NCBI GenBank assembly: GCA_022059125.1
Contig: JAEUWY010000002.1
Location: 5,022,001-5,086,000 of the forward strand
DNA: 64,000 nt
Source of the DNA: Corynespora cassiicola
Taxonomy: Eukaryota > Ascomycota > Dothideomycetes > Pleosporales > Corynesporascaceae
Direction: 5' to 3'
The translations under genes and the position numbers were made by a program. The stretch's first letter is position 1. Each line of letters starts with the position of its first letter. Positions 32,291-43,706 of the stretch are shown here, one piece after another. The notes under the pieces were generated by a model. It did not search any database. It had not been told where the DNA came from and was given only the letters and a program-made list of their open reading frames with translations.

Positions 32291-32440
32291 CTAGGAACAG
32301 TTGGTGGCTCCATAGTACGGGCAGTTCGAATTGGTGCACTCCAGATCATTGTTTGCCGTGCTACCGCATTCGTTGCATTTGGGATACTTCGTTGGCTTCG
32401 CGTGGTTGACAGTGCTGAAGGATTGCGAGGAGGCGGCCAT
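32291..32440 (-). CDS. 49-residue zinc-ribbon-like protein
   Basis: The start is placed at the ATG complementary to 32438-32440; the frame is open further upstream but those residues look like a translated 5' leader. The small protein has a polar N-terminus and a C-terminal cysteine cluster CNECGSTANNDLECTNSNC (Cx2Cx9Cx4C) followed by PYYG and one more Cys, which could bind one zinc ion. I do not recognise a named family. A TATATAA box 143 bp upstream of the start supports transcription in this direction. Long 5' leaders are common in small fungal genes of this kind. Confidence 0.5.
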   Translation of the reverse strand: MAASSQSFSTVNHAKPTKYPKCNECGSTANNDLECTNSNCPYYGATNCS

Positions 32441-32582
32441 TGTTGAATATGTCTTGAAGGGGGATGTATGAGGGATGGTGTGAAAATGAGAATGAAGTGA
32501 AATGCCGTGGAATGGATTTTGTGTCTCGATAAAAGAGGTATGGGCTTGCTTTACTGAGATTAAAGAGGGTACATCCACCTCC

Positions 32583-32589
32583 TTATATA
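32583..32589 (-). promoter_or_regulatory. TATA box of the 49-residue gene
   Basis: The minus strand reads TATATAA about 143 bp upstream of the ATG at 32440, a reasonable distance for a fungal TATA element plus 5' UTR. Confidence 0.4.
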
Positions 32590-34484
32590 CTGAAACGAAG
32601 CATACTGGAGCCAATAACCGCCCAAATAACCTGAGAAAGGATGCGTGTCTCATGAACGCAGGCTGTATCTCCTTGTAGGCAGTAACACGGCACAACACTG
32701 TGTTTCTGTTAACACATTTCCAATAACTATAAATTTTCGGTTTGCTACTAAGGCTTACACAATTCCAATGTGAAGAAGTGTGGTGGAAGATCTTTGTCTC
32801 AGGTTCATAGAAAAGCTATTGGTTAGGGTTGCTGCACTCGTACACATTAGCGCCAAAGGATGTTACCTCCATTGCCGCGCGCTCCCTGATTATGGCTAGT
32901 AGCTCCAAGTGCCAAAATCAACATAGTAGATAACTTTCCGCAGCATGGTAGAACGCGAGCTGCACGGATAGCGTGGCTATTAAATATAAATTATTAGTCG
33001 AGTTCTAAAAACGAGCTATAAAGTTCTCACCCTATAGCGTTTGCCCAACAGATTAAGGGCCATAAACTCCGTGGCCTTAATTTGCTATTAGGTGGGAGCT
33101 AAGATGATTAGAGCAGGGAGTCCTTTCCTCCACTGAATTGGTATACTCTAACCTACACCACACTAGATAAATCTTTAACAGGCTGCCTTCTGTACTAGCA
33201 AGCGATTGCCATTCTCACACACTACTAGGACTAGCGTGTCAAAATACTTGTGGTTAAAGCGGATGTTATGCGAGTAAAGAGGGCAAAGGTAGAACACTAC
33301 GGGAATCGATCTCTGGCAGTTCAGCCGCATCGGCGACGCCCCAAACTGCAGAAGGCGGACTGGTTCCTACGAACCTAGAGATTCGTGAATGCGTCCAAGG
33401 CAACAACTCCACAATTTCGTTCGGTGAGTCGTGCGAACTACCCGGCGCGTATGAACGAGGACAGCGGTCAACGGCTAACGATTCTTAGAAATCCCCTCCC
33501 CCAGACTGCTACCAGAAATCAATGGATTTCATCGCATGAAACGTAGCCCTTCATCTCCAGAAGCCGGAAATCTCCAGAAGTTTGTACTCTTTTTTTCTCA
33601 TCTCGAGGAAAAAGACGCGCGTACTGAGCTGAATTATCAGACAACATCCTCTAGTAAAACCAAGGCACAGCGCAACAAAATCGGATAAGTCCGGTACCAG
33701 ATTGAAGAGACCACGTTCCACAGGCTGATTCGAAGAAAGAAGAAGGACGCATATCGAGTCCAAACAGAGACTGGCTGCTTAGTTCCATTGCTCTTCTTCC
33801 CTAACCATGTCACGTCCTTTTGTTTTCCAAGTTCATCACATAGTGTTTCCTGCTTCTTGCCAACCACAATGCGTGTAGGAGTTGTTGAGTCGATTTTAGA
33901 CTTTAATCACTTTGACTCATCCGGCTTTGCAGAGCATACGCGTCCAAAGAGAAGCAGCGAGTCAGTTATGGTCCAGCAAACCAGATCCAATACTCACCTA
34001 CCATGAGTCACTTCACATACCAAGTTTTCCTCACACCCAACTCAACTATTTTTTTTTCCAACCCGAAAGCTCCTGTAACCTACCACCAGCCACCTCTACC
34101 CTTCCCAAACCAATCCAAGCAGAACCCACCCCGACGGGAAATCCCTCCAAAAGCACCTCTCACCGCATCCCCCCTCGCCAACCCCACCCACCTTGAAGCA
34201 CGCGACACACCATCACACTATCACACCGCAACACAGCATCTACACCCATCTAGCCCCCAACCCCACCCCTTCCAGACCCCAAAAGCCCCCTCCCGCTCCG
34301 ACACCGCACCACGATCCCGCCCAGCCCACCCCTCCCCGCAAACCACCTATGACGTAACCCCCCATCCCCCCATCCCCCAAACCTTGCCAGGTCTCCGTCC
34401 AACCCCTTCTGCCAAGGCAACGACCCAGCGCTAAACCCGGGTGGGAAGTATGTGCATACACGGCCGTGACGTTCGCACGCCTTG

Positions 34485-34536
34485 TTTTCGTTTCGTTTCG
34501 TTTCGTCTCGTCTCGCCTCGCCTCGCCTCGCCTCGC
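34485..34536. repeat. Pentanucleotide microsatellite (TTTCG to CTCGC)
   Basis: About ten 5-bp units run in tandem. The unit drifts from TTTCG through TCTCG to CCTCG along the array, showing stepwise substitution and spread within one repeat. Confidence 0.8.
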
Positions 34537-34675
34537 ACCATGGGGGTGAGTTTGCTGCCCTGCTTTTTGCCAAAAGGTAGCTAGTGTGCTTTGCTCAAGC
34601 CAAGTTGCGTAGTTACGCTATTTTTACATGCGAGGCGAGGCGGGGGGCTTGGGCGATGTTTGCCCTGCTTTGCAC

Positions 34676-34694
34676 GAGCGAGCGAGCGAGCGAG
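34676..34694. repeat. (GAGC)n microsatellite
   Basis: Nearly five tandem GAGC units in GC-rich intergenic DNA. Confidence 0.7.
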
Positions 34695-35245
34695 TGAGGG
34701 GAGGCGGAAGGTACCGTAGCGTAGCGTCAGCACGCAGGCACGGCACGGGGTGCAGGGTCCAAGGCGACTGGCTTCTCAGAACCTGTTTTTCTCTTCTCTT
34801 TCCTGTTGCCTTTCCAGCGGAGGGCTGCTGGGCGGGTTTTGGGTACGGGTTTTGGGTTCACAGCCTCCACCGGGGAGGGTTTGGGAGGCGAGGGTTCCGG
34901 ATTGGGGGTGGGGATGTATTGGGCCCCGCGGTTTTGGGATGGGGGGGTTGAATCCGCGGGGCCAAAATTAGGGTTGGCGGGGGGGTGTAGTGCTGTGTAG
35001 ATGTAGATGTATGTGTATGTATGTACGTTGCCACTCAGCGCTTTGCCCAAAAACTTGCGGGTTATGGATCCGCGCTGCGGGTATATCTTGATTTCCCCCC
35101 GCAAGGCGGGTTTCCAAGCCTGTCGTCCGGAGGAGGGAGTGGACCGGGGAATTAAACACGGCCTTTTAATTTTCGCCAAAACATTCCCATAGCTACTTGC
35201 GCTGCTATTTTCAGACGCCAGAAGGAAGGAATGTTCGCCACCCTT

Positions 35246-35458
35246 CTATGCAGTCTGTACATTCTCTCTCGCTTGCTTGGCCTTGCCCGTGTACATGGAC
35301 GCTATAGGTAACCGATAGATCTCCGTAAACGAACGAGGCCTGGGGGGCTCCGCGGCTGAGTTACTCTGCAGACCGTCCTGGGCCGACGCCGAACCTTCTC
35401 CTCTCGGAGTCCCATCCCTCGCATACGCAAAGGAAGAAAAAAAAAACTCACTCTGCAT
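35246..35458 (-). CDS. Small protein, about 70 residues (tentative)
   Basis: The frame from the ATG at 35456-35458 to TAG gives 70 residues. The C-terminal half, with FTEIYRLPIASMYTGKAKQA, has codon use and a composition that look protein-coding and unlike the surrounding low-complexity frames. The exact N-terminus is uncertain: a GTGAGT...CGAG pair (34 nt) just after the start could be a very short intron joining ATGCAG to the sequence RDGTPRGEG, or the frame may extend upstream. No family is recognised. It belongs to a series of very small minus-strand genes in this gene-poor block. Confidence 0.4.
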   Translation of the reverse strand: MQSEFFFSSFAYARDGTPRGEGSASAQDGLQSNSAAEPPRPRSFTEIYRLPIASMYTGKAKQARENVQTA

Positions 35459-37542
35459 TGCGCAACCCGCACCCCGCCATGCCCTCACCTCGCAGCAGCA
35501 ACCGCGCCGGGGCACCGAATAGCAACGGGCAGCGGGCAGCGGGCGCCGCACCGCACCGCATCGCCCCCACCGCTTGCTCGCTCGCAGGCGGGACGATGGG
35601 CAGGAATGCACCGGGCGGCGCAATGTACACGCAACGCAAATGTAATAAGTCTGCATGCGGATTAACCCCTCAAGCCAGATGTTCCGCTGCGTTTCGATGC
35701 CCTTCGGGCGGGTTCGCGAGGGACATGTGAGGCTTTGCGCTGCACATGCAAGGCAGCCCATCTATTCCGCAGAGCGAGCCGAGGGTAGTCATTCCATTCC
35801 ATCCCATTCCGCATCAGCACACTCACGAGCACCGCACCACAACTCCCGCCCTCGCCCATCCGCCGCCCAGCACCCCTCCGCGCACCAAAATAAACCGCGC
35901 GCGTGGAACTCGGTGGAACAGTAATCACCCAGCCCAAGCACGCCTTCGCTTCGTTCTGCTCTCGCTCTGCCCTTTTGCATGCATGCGCCTCGCACGTCAC
36001 CGTGCAGCGGGCACCAACGTTGACGTTTGACCCCCTTGCCCACCCGCCAGCCGATCCCCTGCCAAAGTCTCGATCGATGCGTCCCCTGCGCGCCTGCCTC
36101 GGTCATGTGTGGGCGTGTGCTGCTCAGCAGTCCAGTCCGTCAGCCATCCAGAATGACTGTCAGTCAATCACTTCTTCTGGCCGGCCTGCGCGCTTTTCCG
36201 GCGCCTTGGGTTGGGTAGGGTAGCGTGATGGGCTCTTGAGAGGGGAACATGTTCGTGCCCGCTCCGGGTGGAGTCTGCTCACCGTGGGCGGTGTTCTGGA
36301 GCAGGCGGGCGGGCGGGGGAGGGGAGGAGGGCGGACGTTCCTAGCTATAGTCGCCCTTTTTTTTGGTGGGGAGGTCGCGGTCTAGAGGGAGTGATGGGCA
36401 GAGTCTAGAATGGGCGTTTGCTTTCCTTCTTGTCTTTCCTTGCAACCCCCGTTCTTTGAATCCGGGAGGGGAGAGCAGGTGTCGCCGGCAGTTGGTTCCA
36501 TGGTGTCGAGATTCTTGTTTTCGCAGCGTCTGCTTGCTTGCGTAGTGGTGCTTGCGGGTGGAACCTTTTTGCGAGACCGTGGTGGGGAAGCTCCCGGATG
36601 CGACCTCTTTTTTTTTTTTTTACTGATGCTGCCGCCGACTCGGAATGCGAGGTTTCTGGCTTGCGATGCAATGGCAATCTGGCTGTTTCATCTGCATGAC
36701 CTCGGCATAATTGCTGGCGATAGGCATGTCACCCCGCCATGATACGGCCCAAGGTGCCCAGGTATCCTGCATGCCACGGTCAATGTATTTGCGCTGCGCT
36801 GCATGGAGCAATATAGGCCCGGTGGGCAAGCGCCGGCTGAAAAAAAAAATAGAGGGACAAAACGGAAAAAGATGCTTGCTTGCTCCCTAGCGCAAACTGA
36901 AAACCTCACAGCGCACGAGGTGGATTTTCCCCAAGACTCGTTCGTTGATCGAAGGGGTCTGTTTTTTCTTTTCTGCCAGATTGGCTACTGAAGATTCGAT
37001 AGATTGATTGAATGTACCATGACAAAAGAAGAAAGCCTGCCTTGACCCGACTGTCGATCTTGCGATGGTCCGGGAAGGAGTTCTATGTTGCTCTGGTCAT
37101 TTGCGCCGCCGAGAATAATAATAAACTAAGCCTGCGAAGAAGGGAACCATGTGCCGCCGCCGACACACATGGCTGTGGCCGTGGGGCGCCTAGATCCCTC
37201 ATCCACGGTCTCCCCTCCCAAACTCCAACGCCTGCGCTGTCCTGCACGCACGTCCCGTCTTGAATAAAGCAAAGAAAACAACAACAAAAAGCCAAATTGG
37301 TATATGGATACAAGAGAAGAAATATAAAGGTCCCAGTTCCCCCTGTAAATGCTGTGGCAAGGTCCTCCGAATGCTGTGCTGTGCTGTGCTGTGCTGTGCT
37401 GTGCTGGTCCGTCCCTAGTGGTGGTGCTGTCGAATGGAACATGGCGATCGCCCGGGAACGCCGTCGCTAAATTTCAAGCGTATAATCGTGGTTCAAAGAG
37501 GTCGTGATTCGTCATGGTGATTGGCTTCGACGGCGGCACCCG
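35459..37542. other. GC-rich gene-poor region
   Basis: No supported gene lies here. Many open frames appear on all strands because of high GC and simple repeats, with no domain motif or consistent splice pattern. The region may be a long promoter/5' UTR of the small gene ending at 35246. A (TGTGC)n array lies at its right end. Confidence 0.35.
37372..37406. repeat. (TGTGC)n microsatellite
   Basis: About seven tandem 5-bp units lie downstream of the 70-residue gene at 37543-37755, in its probable 3' UTR. Confidence 0.8.
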
Positions 37543-37755
37543 CTACCGGCCCCTGTTGGTGGAGGCGGCGAGTTGTGAGAGGGATGCAAAGGACGAGGTC
37601 ATGGCCGAGTAGCCAGAGTTGTTGACGGACGATATCGACGACGAGCTGTTGGTGCGGATGGACTGGAGGTTGAGGGTGACGCAGCTGTCACAGCGTCCGC
37701 CTTGGGCGTTGCAGCGGCCACGGCAGCCACGCTCGTAGTTGACGCAAGAGAACAT
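37543..37755 (-). CDS. 70-residue cysteine-motif protein
   Basis: The start is the ATG complementary to 37753-37755; the frame continues upstream only as a Thr-rich run from a GGT/CCA microsatellite. The N-terminal 30 residues contain five regularly spaced cysteines (CVNYERGCRGRCNAQGGRC and then DSC), pattern Cx6Cx3Cx6Cx2C, followed by a Ser/Asn/Thr-rich tail. There is no signal peptide, so an intracellular metal-binding or protein-interaction motif is the simplest view. I recall similar very short conserved fungal proteins without assigned function, but cannot name the family. A TATA-like sequence lies about 175 bp upstream. Confidence 0.6.
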   Translation of the reverse strand: MFSCVNYERGCRGRCNAQGGRCDSCVTLNLQSIRTNSSSSISSVNNSGYSAMTSSFASLSQLAASTNRGR

Positions 37756-37830
37756 GGTGGTGGTGGTGGGGGTAGTAGAGTTGGTGGTTGTGGTGGTGGT
37801 GGTGGTGATAGTAGTGGTAGCAGTAGTACT
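37755..37830. repeat. (GGT)n-rich tract in the 5' leader
   Basis: Interrupted trinucleotide runs of GGT (CCA on the transcribed strand) directly precede the start codon of the 70-residue gene. Confidence 0.6.
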
Positions 37831-37927
37831 AGCAGAGGATAGTCGACTTGGTGGTGAGCAAGTGTTGATTGAGCGAGGTGAGGTCCGAGGCTGATGCAAT
37901 GCAATGCGGCGGGTGACGGGAGGTTGA

Positions 37928-37936
37928 TATAATATA
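37928..37936 (-). promoter_or_regulatory. TATA-like element of the 70-residue gene
   Basis: The minus strand reads TATATTATA roughly 175 bp upstream of the ATG at 37755. The spacing resembles that of the TATA element before the 49-residue gene. Confidence 0.3.
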
Positions 37937-40900
37937 GACAGCCTGGAAGAGGGCGATGCCTGATGATGTAGCTCTCGCGGATACCAAGGATGCAGGGTGT
38001 GCGCTTGTGCGTCTGGGCCGGCAGAACAGCCTTAATCACGGTGTCTAGCGCAAAAGGCTATGTGCGTCCGCTGGCGTGGTGGTGCCTTGGAACGAAATGG
38101 GACGCAGTGCCAATAGAAATGCAGGCTGGACGAGGGCCGTGATTGGATGGGAGCGCGAGCCGGGAGCTGGTGGTGTCTGCTTCGGGACTGGAGCTGGCCT
38201 GTGAGTGGTCTGCGAGGGCGGCGTCTGGCGGCGTCTGGCGGCGTCGTGAGCGTCTGTGGCTGCTGGCGATGGGCAGGCCATGGCGGCGGACCCTCAGCCC
38301 TTTTAAAAAGCATGGAGCAGCGTCGAGCACAAGCACAGTCGGATTGCGTGGACGTGCGGGAATGACGGTCCAGCCGGATGGTGAGGACGGGCAGGCAGAC
38401 CAAGCCCCTGATCTGGTCCGTGCCCTCTTACTCACCCCCAGCGCTCTCAGTGCACCATCAAAGGGTCTCCACGCATGCACCACGCCTGCACCACGCCTCG
38501 ACGCCCTGCCCGGAGGCCCTCGCTTGCCGCCCAGGTGCTCACCTGCTCGTGCCTCATGCCTCGCCAGCCCGAAATTCCCGGCAATAATGCGAGGAATTGT
38601 GCTCCGGGAGGCTGAGTGCAGCACGCCTCAGCATCCCACCACTCCCGCTGCTCCAGGCCTCCTCTGCTGGCCACGCACGCGCGGAATCCATGGCCAGGTC
38701 TCTGCCCCCTCTTTTCATAACCCGCCCAGCAGGCCTGCGACATGAGAGGAGATATCTTTGGGCTCGTCAACCAGACACGTCTGCATCAATGCCCCGAGGC
38801 CAGGCCGCAAGCAGCCCCAGCCCGGGAGCCCAATGCGCGACGCGATTGCGAGACCACCAGGCTGCCTCTTACACATCGCGCCCGGCTACTCCCTAATCCC
38901 CCTCCCAGCCCTCTGCGATTACGTTGCGCTGCTGGCCTGGCTTATTCACCCTGCCCATCGAGTGAGGACTGCCCGGCCTCTGGACGCGAACCGCGCCCGC
39001 ACTGCACACCAACCGCTCTCTAAGACAGACAAACCGTCCGTCTCTTATCTGCCGCAGCCCGCCCGTGTATCATCAGCGCCCTGTCCCCACTGTCCAAGCT
39101 TTAGGGCTGCCAAATTATTTCCGACTTTCGAGGACGTGCGCTGTTTGAAGAGAGAAAAAACTTTTTTTTTCTCTCACCTCGTCCTCCACCCGGCCAATCT
39201 CCTTGTATGCGCCGTCACGTGCTGCGCGCTCAATTCGAGACCAGCGTCTGACTGAGCCCGGCAAGGAGTCATCATCGTCCATCGTACCCGTACCGTCCGT
39301 TGCGCGGCGCTACCCTAACGCCGAACCACGCCTCAACACCAGTGAGGAGCGTTCCCTCGGGCTGGCGGCTTTTGACAGCGCCGCCATGGCATGGTGACCT
39401 ATTTTCGTAAAGGTTTGCGTTTTGTTCGGTCCCGCCGGATTCCCCGGATTGTCATCATCGCCGTGGAAACCGAGCCTCCGCAACCGCTGAGTGAGCCCTG
39501 TTTGATCTCCTCTAGCCGGCCTCACAGCCCTTCTGGACTGCGCGGCCAGGCGCCCGTGGTGAATCACGTCGTCTATCGAACATCCTAAGTGGACCTGATG
39601 ATCGATCTTGCAGATCGATGATGGGGTCTGCGAGTCCAGCATCCAGCATCTCGGAAAGCTGATACAAGCGCAATTACCACCGCCTCCCTCCAGCCTTCAT
39701 CTATCGACCTGCCGGGTTGAATTGCGCAATTCGAGGAGGCCCCTCCTGCATGTAACGTTCGTGCAGGACCCAAGGGAGATGAAGGGGGCAACGGGAGCAG
39801 CGTTTCACGGCGACTTTCCTGTCTAGGAAACAAGTGTCCAGCTCCGTGGATTGCTGTGCTAAAACTCTTGTCCTAGACAAAGCTACCAACCTTCCCAAAG
39901 CAGCCTAGCCCCCATCCTTACAAGAAGACCACCACCCCAGCCCCAACATTGCCTTCAACACATGCCAGGGTCGATTCCAGACCCTGAACCCCTCGTTCCT
40001 CGCCGTGCATCAAATAAAGTCAATTTGGCACCCGTGGCCACGCAATACAATATCACACTGCGCCCCCGACCTTAAAAATAAGCGTAAATTAAGGTTTGAC
40101 ACTCCTTCGCTTCAAGGGTGGTGTTGCCTGGGGATCATCAGGGGACGTGGCGGATCGACGCGGCAGTTTGCGCGCAAAGAACACATGTGACGACTCTTGT
40201 CCAAAGCAAGTACGAGGTCACTCGACAGACCCAGGGAACTATTTAAAAAAAAGGAAGCAAAAAAAGAGTCGAGGGCAAAAACATACGGCAGCGGGCATTC
40301 GCCAGTGGTCACCCACCTGACTACTACTCCGCCGGTATTCCCTTTGAGTACCGCTGAGCGGACGGGAAGCGCTCATTCGAGAATTCTATGGTCGTATGTG
40401 ACAGCCTAGTCCCCGCCGCGCCATGTTATACCTGCCGTGGCGGCGCGATTTGGCGGTTTGACGGGCGGGGAGGGCGAGATGAGGGTCGTTTCGTTGCGGC
40501 CGGACCCACTGCAGCTCGGCATCGTACTCGTCGGCGTACTCGTCTGCACTTGCCAACGTGTGTTTGCGCGGTTGCACTGGGCCAGGTGTCCCACCCATCC
40601 GCCGGCCGGGCCGTGGAAACGTTGTTTCGGTGGGTGACTCGTCGTGGTGACGGGGATGTGTCAGGTGAGGTTTTGTGGGCGGCTGGCCCGTCCCGAGCAA
40701 TGTCCGAAAAGGGCGCAGGGCGTGGTGGAGTCGTGCTCGAGTCTAGAAGCTGGATGGGGTTGTGTGCGGCGGGAGGTTGCGGATTGGACGTTTTGCTTTT
40801 CCCGTCGGGGACGCGACATGTGATGCGGGAAGTGGTGTATTGGACCGATGCGTGGATGGATGGATGGATGGAGGGCACGCTTACCAGCGGGTTACCATCG

Positions 40901-40962
40901 TCATCCAGCCGTAGCAGAGACCTCCTCCACTGCTCCCTACTTCCCATGCAATGTAACACTGC
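37937..40962. other. GC-rich gene-poor region
   Basis: Three kilobases without a supported gene between a small minus-strand gene and the convergent end of a regulator gene. GC-rich open frames on both strands show no motif. Small tandem repeats include GGCGTCTGGC copies near 38218-38245 and a (GGAT)n run at 40852-40873. Confidence 0.35.
40852..40873. repeat. (GGAT)n microsatellite
   Basis: About five tandem 4-bp units just downstream of the Zn2Cys6 gene ending at 40963. Confidence 0.7.
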
Positions 40963-42521
40963 TCACATCTCCCATAGCCCTCTGCCCACGACCTCTCTCC
41001 CACTGCGGTTCAGAAGGCCCATCATCCACCTACCTTCGGCGCTCGAGTTACCGCCCAGGGTATTCCATGCCGTAGTGCCGGCCCAGTGTACCGTGGATGA
41101 AACAGAAGGGCCTGAACGCGGCTGTGCGGCAACGTAGCAAGGCAGACATCTGCAAATCTCCAACGCGGCCACTCTTTCCGCGGCGAGGAAGCCCTCGGCA
41201 CGGTGCTGGTACAGGTCGTGTAGATATCCCGCGTTTTGGGCGTGGTCGGCGTTTGGGAGGTCCACTGGCAGGGAGGCTAGGATTTGGAGGACGTGGATGA
41301 GGGTTGTGCTGTAGAGCAGCAGCATGGTTACCGAGGGGAAGTGGGGGAATTGCAGGAGGGTTAGGAAGGGTTCTGGACCGTCTCTCGGGATGGTTTTTGG
41401 CATGTCGTTTTCGAGACATTCAGGGGTTTCACATCCGATGAAGGTCGCAGGGACTTCGAGATAGGCATTCTGTTCGTCTTTTTCCCAGCGGGCTCTCCAG
41501 GCGTGTAGTTGTGTCAGTAGGAAAGATGCTTTGCGTTCCACTCCATCTCTCATCTTTGTCGCTCTTTCGTTGTCTGCTTCCCAGACGGCTAGCATGGCAT
41601 CACTCTGCGCTGTCAAGACAGTGCAGTCTGCCAACACATCGTACAGTTCTTGCTGCTGCATATCTTCTTCGGGACAACCGGACCTCAAGACTTTCTTCCA
41701 TTCGGGTCTTGCCAATATCGATGGCTTTCTGGTGCGCAGGGCAGCAAACAGGATCATGTGCTGCATGTTCCTGTAGGCGTTGGCCTCCCTCACCGAAATA
41801 CCAGAGTCGGGCCCGCGCAACTCCAGCAGCAATTCAAGCCCGCTCATATGTCGTATGTACGATTTCGGGCCTGTGGGTACCAGGCACTCGAGAATGGCAA
41901 GAGCAATCACGGTGAGGATGACATCGTCGCGGACGTGACAGTTCGTGTCCGAAAGCGCCTGGTTGAGTCGCTTCAGCACGTTTCCGTGCATGCCATACCC
42001 TCGCTTGACGATGTCAAGCTGCCTGTGTTGAGTCCCAAAGTATATGGTGGCCAAGCTGACGATGGCCTGATTGGCGATTGGGGCCCTCGCCGTGCTAGTC
42101 GCTGCGACTGGGATATCGTCGATCCGGAATTTATCCATCGCCAAGTCGATCGGACCCCCCGGGCGAAGCCACCTCCTCATATAACAAAAATGCCTTTCGT
42201 ACTCGTTGCCCTCTAGGGAGAAGGGCGTGATTGCAATCTTGCTCTCCATGCTTGTGCCTCCGGTTGCTGGCGTCAGTGCCAAGGTCCTGGATCTGACCGA
42301 CCTTCTGGATTTTGGAATCTTTGCTTCTACAAAGACCATATCTCTGGGCCCATCGCAAGATAGATCACATCTCTGGCATCGTATACAGACAGGCCGGGTT
42401 TCGTCTTGGAGGCATCAGTAAGGGTCCAGAGCCAGCCCTACGGGGGCGAATTCGTACCACATTTGACACGCCTCCGGCGGCAGTTGGAGCAGCCCTTGGA
42501 CCTGCCCCCAATATTCACCAT
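40963..42521 (-). CDS. Zn2Cys6 transcription factor (Fungal_trans_2-like)
   Basis: Two exons (42521-42458 and 42404-40963) sum to 1506 nt, giving 501 residues. The 53-bp intron splits the zinc cluster itself, which is why a single-exon reading loses the DNA-binding domain. After splicing the N-terminus reads with C11, C14, C21, C28, C31 and C38 in Cx2Cx6Cx6Cx2Cx6C spacing, plus an extra Cys34, within SNCRRRRVKCDETRPVC. The rest is helical and fits the fungal transcription factor domain of the DUF3468/Fungal_trans_2 type (IANQAIVSLATIYFGTQHR, MHGNVLKRLNQAL, HMSGLELLLELRGP). It is transcribed away from the SRPBCC gene at 42899, with 377 bp between start codons, so regulation of that neighbour is possible but unproven. 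Confidence 0.88.
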
Positions 42522-42898
42522 GCTCGATGCTAGAAGTGGTATTTCCCGGGTCGAAGCATAGAGGCAGTCGAATGTCGTTGGTCGTTTGGGCCGACGGTCG
42601 ACGGTCCAGCCCCACAGTAGCGTGCGCGCTATCCCCCTTGCGGCTCAATGCGCGAGTAACCCTGAGAACAACAGCATCGATCCTACGCTACGCTGGTTGC
42701 GACTTAGCATGGGCTGCGATATCAGCCCTCGAGGCAGAGAACACGATGGATATATAAGCCCTAGGTTCCTGCGATGATCTGGATTTCTTTTCCGTCTTTG
42801 CACTTCATTTTGTTCATATATTCATTTTCTGGATACCCACCTGCGTAGACTTGTAATCGCCCTGCTGTTTGACCGTTATCTTGACCTCTGAAGACGCA
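42522..42898. promoter_or_regulatory. Divergent promoter between regulator and SRPBCC gene
   Basis: The 377-bp region separates the two start codons. A TATATAA box for the plus-strand gene is at 42751-42757. GC-rich CGG/CCG-type triplets near 42470-42600 are candidate Zn2Cys6 binding half-sites, but none is diagnostic. Confidence 0.45.
42751..42757 (+). promoter_or_regulatory. TATA box of the SRPBCC gene
   Basis: TATATAA lies about 145 bp upstream of the ATG at 42899. Confidence 0.4.
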
Positions 42899-43500
42899 AT
42901 GTATATCCTCGGCGATACTGTCGAAATTGCAGCCTCGCCGGAAAAAGTCCGCGAGAAGGTAAGCCCATGTGAACCACCACCCGCGGCTCTGTGTAGGACA
43001 TCGTGTCTCATCAGCCATCAGTTCCTCGACTTTTCGCAGATACCAAACTACCACAAGGACGGCTTTTTCAAGGCCATAAGCCCAGCTGTACCCGACAAGC
43101 CATTAGAACCCGGAGATGTCATGCACAACACCGTCGACGGAATGACATTCAAGCCAGTGGTCTTGGTAAGCCCTCACACACCCAGCACACTTGCATCCAT
43201 GTTTCTCATAACCTTAAAATTGCCCATAGCTGATGCCTTCTACAGGAAAATTCTCCAGCAGCTTTGCGGTGGGTGGGGAGTATACCAGGGCTCTTCAGCG
43301 GCGAACACATTTTCCGCTTCGATCCGAGCACGAAGACTCCGGGCGGGACGACTTTTGTACAGGAAGAGAAGTTTACGGGGGCTTTGCAGTTTTTGATGGG
43401 AGATAATTTCTTTGAGAGGTCAGTGGGGTTGAAGGAGAAGACACAAAAGGGGTTTGAGCAGTTTAATCGGGATTTGAAGAGGTGGTGTGAGGAGTCTTAA
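42899..43500 (+). CDS. SRPBCC/polyketide-cyclase-like lipid-binding fold protein
   Basis: Three exons (42899-42958, 43022-43165, 43246-43500) sum to 459 nt, giving 152 residues, the usual size of a single SRPBCC domain. The spliced sequence reads continuously through VEIAASPEKVREKFLDFSQ, the first strand and helix of the fold. It then passes IPNYHKDGFFK, GDVMHNTVDGMTFKPVVLEN, LRWVGSIPGLFSGEHIFRFD and the long C-terminal helix KEKTQKGFEQFNRDLKRWCEE. The fold binds hydrophobic ligands in its cavity or acts as a cyclase/dehydrase; no catalytic residue is assignable. Introns of 63 and 80 bp both fall between whole codons. The gene is divergent from the Zn2Cys6 regulator next door. Confidence 0.85.
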
Positions 43501-43706
43501 ATCTTCGTATAGGATACACAATCAATATAGGAAGTTCGGAGAACTTGAGTTAATGTCTAACAAGGGACAGCTTAGGATATAAGTAGTGAGTCTGAGTGTC
43601 GCTATTTAGTTGTCACATACAATGTCATGCATTCTTTCATTGCTAGCTATGCTCAATACATGTCGATGTTCAAGAATTATTCCCCCGACGGCAGTAGTTT
43701 ATTGGA

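Larger units (their letters stand above)
32590..35245. other. Gene-poor region
   Basis: About 2.6 kb without a supported gene. The left half is AT-richer; from about 34.0 kb it becomes C-rich and GC-rich with microsatellites. Open frames at 34003-34434 and on the opposite strand arise from C-rich low complexity and show no motif. Confidence 0.35.

Noticed and set aside
34003..34434. A 143-codon Pro/Ser/Thr-rich frame
   Set aside because: C-rich low-complexity DNA produces it; no start context, motif or splice support.
39961..39995. A tRNA-like T-arm around the string GGTCGATTCC
   Set aside because: The loop lacks the GTTCRA core and no acceptor or anticodon arms can be paired around it.
40388..41137. 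A 249-codon plus-strand frame over the 3' end of the Zn2Cys6 gene
   Set aside because: It overlaps a well supported antisense coding region and has no recognisable motif.
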